From contig BSYO01000020.1 in the NCBI GenBank assembly GCA_033239525.1, forward strand, positions 6,635,892 through 6,699,891: a stretch of 64,000 nt of DNA, read 5' to 3'. The stretch is from Nepenthes gracilis. Its lineage: Eukaryota; Streptophyta; Magnoliopsida; Caryophyllales; Nepenthaceae. The position numbers and the translations under genes are program-made. A model generated the notes under the pieces. It was not told the origin of the DNA. It saw only the letters and a list, made by a program, of their open reading frames with translations, and did not search any database. Shown one piece after another: positions 57,594-64,000 of this stretch; positions within the stretch are counted from its first letter, which is position 1, and each line of letters begins with the position of its first letter.

Positions 57594-58567
57594 ATTTGCG
57601 TGGGTAGGATCTGGTCTTGAACGATTGGTGGCCTCTCCGGGTTTTTGGGCTCTCTCCCTCGGACAAAAAAAAAAAAGAAGAAGAAGAAGGATTGCACCGG
57701 CAGGTTCTGGTCTCAACTAGTCGGAGTGCCTCTCCGGTTCTTTGGGCTCTCCCTCTTTTCAAAAAGAAAAAAAGAGGATCCTCATTGTTGGGTCTTCTCT
57801 TCGATCTTTTGGGCTCTCTCTCTCTCTCAAAAAAAAAAAAAAAAAGAGGATCCTCACTCTTGGGTGTTCTCTCCATTTTTTTGGGCTCTCTCTCGAAAAA
57901 AAAAATAATTAAAATTAATTATGTTCTTGACCAATCGGTGTCCTGCCGATGTACGGATAGCTACTTCCTCCTGCCCGGTTGATCTTAATGGCTTGTGCGG
58001 AATTTGATCTCCTAACTAGCATGGGACGGGTCTGGGCGCAGATTCGTGGCTAGTTGCTTGCCGGTTTGGTGAGAAGTGTCGGACCACAGGCTTGTCTAGG
58101 AGGGCGAGCTGATATGCTTTGACTTTGTGGTGACCTCCTGTTCTGACGCTTTTATTGGTCTGTGTGGTGACCGATCTTCTGCCGTTGCATAAATGGCTCC
58201 ATCCTTCTAATATAGTTTTGCAGGTATGTGCGTTTTTGATGACTGGATTGGTGAATTGATTGATCTACCTGATGCGGTTTGCGTGATGATATATATGGAT
58301 CGGTATGCTTGCTGGTCTGCCGCTTTGCACATAGCTGGTGTGTTATGGATTCTGGATGTGTAGTTTTTATCTCAATATACTTTACGTACTTTCAAAAAAA
58401 AAGTTCTTTGTATTGTTTTTCTATTTTCATGACATGTTTATGTTGTTCGGGGTATGCCCCGGCGTCTCTGTTCTTACCCCAAGTCGGCAAAACACTTGGG
58501 ACAGAACATTAAATTTATAATTTTTATTTTTATTTTAATACAATTTTTACTTACCAACCCAAAAAAA
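57594..58567 (+). mobile_element. Poly(A)-tailed non-LTR retroposon, 5'-truncated
   Basis: The 974-bp segment is flanked by a 17-bp direct repeat (AAAAAGAGATTGAAGAA at 57577-57593 and 58568-58584) and ends in a poly(A) run, the signature of target-primed reverse transcription by L1-type machinery. Its first 310 bases are four units each ending in an A tract. The remainder has no recognisable ORF and looks like a LINE 3' untranslated region, with a GGGGTATGCCCC palindrome near 58452. It interrupts gag of the old Sirevirus-like element. Confidence 0.8.
57600..57911 (+). repeat. Four tandem units each ending in an A-rich tract
   Basis: TTTTGGGCTCTCTCYCTC followed by 9-17 A occurs at about 57643-57672, 57739-57772, 57797-57847 and 57879-57905. 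Units are 72-100 bases, and units three and four start with the same AGGATCCTCA. Confidence 0.8.
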
Positions 58568-58584
58568 AAAAAGAGATTGAAGAA

Positions 58585-58700
58585 TATGAGTTTAAGAACA
58601 TAAAGTTTAGAAGTATTCATTGTCAAGATTGCGAATCATTTGGGCACATCAAGAGCGAAAAATCCTAACTTCAAATGCAATAAGGCAAAGCCTTGTATAT
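58585..58700 (+). pseudogene. gag of the old Sirevirus-like element, first zinc knuckle
   Basis: The plus strand reads YEFKNIKFRSIHCQDCESFG followed by HIKS, a CCHC knuckle whose last Cys is lost. It continues the frame interrupted by the LINE and stops at the gypsy-type LTR. Confidence 0.7.
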
Positions 58701-60798
58701 TGTTACGCGCTAAATCCCGATTCATAAATTAAGACTCAACCAAATAATTAATAATTAATAATTAACCAAATTAACGTTTGATTAACTTTCGAATATGAAC
58801 TCCATGTCAATATCTCGACCGACCATAATAAAATTAACACAATAACATACACAAGACTTAAAACACGTGCCATGTTTTATGTGGCCCCAATACTGACCCA
58901 ACGGTAACTTCGGACCTTATTTAAGGAGCAATGACTATTCAATACAAATATCAGAGTATACAAATTGTAAAAATAAATTATAAGCCATAATGTAAAAATC
59001 GATGACCAATCATCAGACAACTCGAAATAATTATAAGAGTATAATATTATTAGCTCATAACCTATTGTTCGACACTCATCATACATCATTTTCTACATTC
59101 TAACGCTGACCGAAAATCAAAATATTAATTAGACGTAGTTTGAAATATGGTAAAATACATTAAACATATAAAAGTTGTCCAAAAAACTAAACTTAATACA
59201 TTAAATATTGTCTTAAATTATCATATAACATCATAATCCATAAACATAACATTCTAAACTCTTCATATCAGTTTCTCCCTTCATTCCTATTCATTTGGCA
59301 AGAACTCATACATTTCATTTGACGGGTTAGTAAAATAGTAAGTGAGTGAACTAAAAACTCAATAAGGTACATATATATAACAATAAAGAATATATCTTTA
59401 CATTAAAAATATAATGGAAGGAGTATAGATTATGATCAGTTGTAATGACATAAAATTTTTGAAATTCTTATGTAGGAAATTTAATTTATGCATTTTTAGA
59501 ATTCTTATCATATTCCTTCTCAATTTGATCATTAAATCATGCTTAATTATGATTTTTTGGGGGTCAGGGCCAATAGGCCTTATCAACTAATGGAGCGAAC
59601 AATTGAAACTCGACTTATATATGCTCCCATATAATTAAAGGCCATATGCTACTATTTAAGACTCATAGGTAGGTTATCTACATATTGCCCTGTAGACGGA
59701 GTTGAATATCAATTCTCACCCACGAATAATAGGTTCAGACATTGATATACAATTATCATATATTAAAACCTGCAATGATATACTATTCGCTGAATAATAA
59801 CCATAATCTAATATAATATCTTAGGAAAACTCTATATTTTTCTTTAAAATTCTTAGTTTTCACCTTTTAGAAAACAGTTCATAATTTATTGATATAATTG
59901 TAGAAGTTTTCATATAATTCTATAATTTCTTAGTATCAAATGCTAAATTTAACTTTCTTAAATTATGCAAAACTATTTTTGAATTTTTAGCGCAATAAAA
60001 ATACAGCAGAGAAGTGCAAAAAATTGGCAGCAATGCATGCAGCAAAAGAAATCAGCTATTAGTACAGAAATCAGCCAACATACAAAATATTTTACTAAAT
60101 TTCGTAACATACATTTCACAATTTCTAACATACAATGTGGCTTTTTATGAAATTAAGTATAAAGGAACACAATATCAGCTTTTTAAAACATGCATAAAGC
60201 TAAAATACAGAATTTAGAATATATATATATATTATACATGAGTATAAGAATAAATTCTTATAAATTTTTTATTGTAAAATGATGGAAAACTAATATGCAT
60301 AACAATAGAAGAATAAGATTGGAGTTCACTTGTCTTGACTTTGATTTACCTAAATTCTAACTTGGATCAACTGAATTTCAAGTTCCTTGACCTTTTCTTT
60401 CTTCCTCTCTCTTTTCTCCTCATCTATTCCTCTCTCTACTCTAAAAAATTTGATGCAAAATAATAGAAATCAATCGGAGGATCCTATTTATACTATATGG
60501 TGCTCGAGCACCGATTCAGGCCCGCCTTAGGCAACTTGGTGCACTTTAAGCGCAAATCTGGCATGCCCCATGGGTTTTGACGTTCAAGTATGGTTCGGGC
60601 CTCCATTAGACGCAAGCTAATATGCTTTTAATGCATAGGCGTGTCTCAGATGCCAATCGGGCATCCCTTACTAGATTTGACTTAGTCCAATTTTGACTAT
60701 TCAACCCAATCCTCCATATCATTTGATTTTAATTTTAATTTTAATTAGATTAATTTAATCATTTAATATTATCTTGAATTAAAGATTTAGGCCTTACA
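58701..60798 (-). repeat. Solo gypsy-type LTR, 2.1 kb
   Basis: In minus orientation it starts TGTAAGGCC and ends CGTAACA. It shares its layout and much sequence with the LTR starting at 62050. The GC-rich block (60499-60670) contains the 14-base palindrome GGTGCTCGAGCACC (60499-60512) just upstream of TATAAATA (60486-60493, minus strand). No interior or second LTR is adjacent, so it is a solo LTR. The flanks TATAT and TAAAC do not form a clear duplication. Confidence 0.7.
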
Positions 60799-61720
60799 TA
60801 AACCACCTTTCTAATGAGAAGGCCAAGGAAAGTAATAGCGAGGCTTTCATTTCTAGAAAGTGCTTCAATTATATAGCCTTTGTGTTACATGTTGAGATGA
60901 ACTTACTTTAGGATATAAAGAGGAGTCTAATAAATCGGATTAGTCAGACTTCGAATTTTAAAATGGGTTGAATAACATAAAAATGAAATTTAACAAATGA
61001 TATCGTGATTGCCTTCTGACTAAACAAACAATCAAAACTCATTCAAAAAGAGTTGAAGAATTAGACCATGAAGACAAAAAGATTGTTTGTCAAAAAGGAA
61101 AAAGGCTCTAAAAAAACTTATGTGATGAAAATCTTAGCCTTATTGACAAGATAGACTATGTTAAAATTGAATTTAAGAAATCCAAGGCCTAATTACTTAT
61201 GTTCATTGAAAGTACGAAGAAGTTTGACAATATGCATGGTTTTTGCAAAGTAGCCAGTATTCAGAAGGGAATTGATTCTTGAGAAAACAATTCTCAAATG
61301 ATCCAGCCCATGAAAATCATCTTTACACTGGTTGCCCGGAGTAGAATTGAAAATGACGTGGGCGCTTCAATCCATCAAGAAAATAGGTCCAAGCAAGCCC
61401 ATCCGAAAAGTTAATCTAAAGCTCGTACCAAAGAGGCCCTCTCCATTGAGAAAATTGTCCCCAATGTGCTGAATATGTAAGGGAGGATACATTTGCTCAA
61501 ATTGTGTTGAAACCACATGCAGTCACCACCCCATTTGACCTCGTAGAGCACCTAAATCTTCTACCTTCAATAGAATGGGACCTACTTGTCACCATTGTGA
61601 TGTTTTTGGTCATACTCATCCCTGCTGTATGCTACTTAACTCTAGTATATCTAGACATAACATAATTGCAAGGACTTGGACGTTTATGGGTGACTAGAAG
61701 AGGATGACATCTCATATGAA
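60799..61720 (+). pseudogene. gag of the old Sirevirus-like element, last part
   Basis: The plus strand continues gag with ESNSEAFISRK, an E/K-rich coiled-coil stretch (near 61030-61200), STKKFDNMHGFCKVAS (61208-61260), which is a conserved Sirevirus gag phrase, and a second zinc knuckle CHHCDVFGHTHPCC (about 61588-61630). Stops and frame changes are frequent. The nested gag-only element has the same knuckle order. Confidence 0.7.
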
Positions 61721-62049
61721 TTATAGGAGAATATCAAAAATTTTGAGTCTTAAACTTGAAAATCACTTACTATTTTTTCTAGGACGATGCCTAGATCATT
61801 CTCTCATATATCTCACTCTCTTGTGAGATTCATTTTTTCATGCTATTCATGCAGCTAATGTGGCCACATTTGACCCCATTGCCATAAGCCGTCTTTTAGG
61901 AAGTCTTAAGGTAGATCCTTTACTGGTGTGAAACTTGCACATGATATGGAATGTTTAAGAGGAATGGTATTGAGTTTGACTATAATGGTCAAATGTGATT
62001 TAAAAGAAATTAGTATTGGTCAATTTATGTGTCTTCCATAAAGTCAACC
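61721..62049 (+). other. Downstream of the Sirevirus gag, no domain recognised
   Basis: Expected pol start (protease) is not recognisable. The stretch ends at a new LTR. Confidence 0.4.
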
Positions 62050-64000
62050 TGTAAGGCCCGAGTTTTTTTATTAATGATAATTATGAATGATTAATCTAAT
62101 ATAATAAAAATTAAGATCAAATAATATAAAAAATTAGATTAAAAGTCAAAATTGGACAGGTTGACTTGGTGCATAAAGCAAGCTCAACTCGCACCTGAGC
62201 ACCAAAACTCATGGGGTCATGCTTGATGCATGCCTAAGGGATACTCAAGCGGCGCTGACAGTAACTATGTGCTCAAGGCACACTCGATGTGTGCTCAAGA
62301 GCAGTGAACCCGTGGCCTAGCACTCGACGCGCATGTGAATCTGCGCTCAAGCGCAGAGCTGTATATAAGGACCACTCAAACTAATTTACTCATTTTTTAA
62401 AGTTTTTTAGAGTACAGGAGAGAGAACCGAGGAGAAAAGAGAGGAAGAGAGAGAAATCTTGGGAAAGTTCAATTCAAGTGAACCAAGACTAGAATTTGGT
62501 AAATTTCAGAGTGAAGGCAAGTGCACCTTCAATCCTCCTCCTTTGTTGCTGATTTTTATTGATATATTGGAGTATTCTCTTGTCTAAGTGCTCATATATG
62601 ACTTTAAATTCAAAGTATAATGTTTTTGTTTAGTATGCATGCGAATTTCTCTCCATTTTGTTGTAAATTTTTATGAAACTCATGCCTAAGTTTATGTACA
62701 ACAAATATATGTTCTGAATTCTACACTAAACTTCTATGCATGTTCTAAATTCAAAGCATAATATTTCTCTTTGTTTGATCTTCGTTTATACAAGTGCTAA
62801 CATGTTACATAAATCTCTACGTGTTCTAAAATTTTAATGAGAATTCCCAGCATGTGCTGAAATTCTATGTACATACCTTGCATGTAAGATCACAAGCTGA
62901 ATTTCTACACTTTGCTGAAATTGTTGCACCGTTTGCTCTATTTTCTCTGCAATTTTTTGATGAGAACAGTTTTGCATGTCAAATTATAAAACTATATTCT
63001 ACATATTCTTGTAATTGTTGAAATATATAGTTTGGAATTTAGTAAAATCCCATGTATTTTCTGACGATTGCTAAATTTCTTGCATGTTGCTGATTTTTTC
63101 TGCACTACATGCTAATTTAGCATCCCATACGTTAAATTGTACCATTACTTAATTTTTATAGAAAATATAAGTTTATCATGACATGAAATTGCAGAATTAT
63201 GAAAGAAAAATCTATAATTATTTCAACAAATTATAAGATATTTTTCAGAAAAGTGAAAACTAAGAATTAAGAAGTTAAGTGTAGAGTTTTTCTAAGTTAA
63301 ATATTGGACCATAGTTATTATTCAGTAGATAGTATATTTTCACATGCTTAGTATATTACTGTGGTATATCAATATCAGACCCTATATAACCGCAAGATTA
63401 AAAAGTGACATCTGGTACCGTCTATAGCGTTATATGCAGATAGCCTACCTTCAGATCATGAAAAGAAACTTATAGCCTTTGGTTATGTGGGAGTATATAC
63501 AATCCAAGTTTCGATTGTCCGCTCTATTAATCAGTAAGGTCTATTAGCTCTGGTCTCTAAAAAAAATAAAAATTAAGTATGTTTTAATAATATAAATAAA
63601 ATAAGAATATGATAAGAAATCTGAAAATACATTATGTAAGTTTTCCTACACAAGTTCATGCCTTTATCCAATCATATTCTATAATTCTTCTGATATGTTT
63701 TAAATATAAAGTATACATATTCCTTGATATATTATGTGTCTTGTTGAAATTTAAGCTTACTCTCTTACTATTTTATTAACTCCCTTAGATGAAGTACATG
63801 AGTTTTTATCGGATGAGTAGGAGTGAAGATTGGGAATGTTCGCATAATTTTAGTTTAGAATTTCGTAAATATTTTATATTGTTTGATATTTTCAAACGAT
63901 GTTTAATAAATCTAAATATTTTATTTTTGTTCAATTTCAATTTCAGACAGTAGTTCTAATGGTTATGTTGTTTTGGATAGCAGTTGTATTAATATGGGTC
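62050..64000 (+). repeat. Gypsy-type LTR (or element start), runs off the window
   Basis: TGTAAGGCCCGAG is a typical start of a chromovirus-type LTR. The GC-rich block 62170-62354 ends with TGCGCTCAAGCGCA (62341-62354 region) and is followed by the TATA box GTATATAAGG (62361-62370) and a GAGA-rich leader. No end or primer-binding site is reached by 64000. Confidence 0.7.

Noticed and set aside
58701..60798. Complete gypsy element rather than solo LTR
   Set aside because: No primer-binding site, coding interior or partner LTR in the same orientation is adjacent; the LTR at 62050 is in the opposite orientation.

Overview
The window is nuclear DNA of a flowering plant, most likely a eudicot: AT-rich intergenic DNA, spliced genes with GT-AG introns, a TRICHOME BIREFRINGENCE-LIKE (TBL) gene, a FAR1-type sequence, and nested plant LTR retrotransposons (Tat and chromovirus Ty3/gypsy; Tnt1-like and Sirevirus-like Ty1/copia). 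Species cannot be named from the sequence. Most of the window is transposable-element DNA; host-gene content is small.

Layout. 1-6677: decayed Tat-type element with a primer-binding site and gag start on +, but an antisense gene instead of pol, and two tandem-repeat blocks. 7423-8371: a TRIM element plus an inverted solo TRIM LTR enclosing a poly(A)-ended segment. 10793-23271: complete but inactivated Tat element on the minus strand (TSD AGACT, ~855-bp LTRs, dual RNase H) whose region between integrase and 3' LTR holds three plus-strand, i.e. antisense, TATA-led units, two of which encode related coiled-coil proteins. 25309-27908: four exons of a TBL gene whose first exon is not visible. 28875-29140: fragment of a RuvB-like 1 gene. 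29348-34958: young Tnt1-like copia element on minus (TSD AGAGG, 770-bp LTRs), coding region broken. 35067-35627: possible small two-exon gene just downstream of that insertion. 36600-38681: broken FAR1/MULE-type gene on minus, followed by hairpin and inverted-repeat structures to about 39.8 kb.

43392-62049 is a nest. An old Sirevirus-like element (LTR, PBS, gag pieces to about 61.7 kb) was cut by a chromovirus (43498-56100, TSD CACTA), by a poly(A)-tailed non-LTR retrotransposon piece (57594-58567, 17-bp TSD) and by a 2.1-kb gypsy-type LTR (58701-60798). The chromovirus's second LTR was itself split by a gag-only Sirevirus-like element (49681-54197). A further gypsy-type LTR starts at 62050 and runs off the window.

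The two observations I consider most novel are (i) the multi-unit antisense gene cassette with its own promoters in the Tat elements, and (ii) a shared promoter-proximal design in five LTRs from Tnt1-like, Sirevirus-like and chromovirus-type elements: GC-rich blocks with CTCGAG/CTCAAG-centred palindromes placed just upstream of a TATA box in otherwise AT-rich LTRs. All identities given are by eye, not computed.
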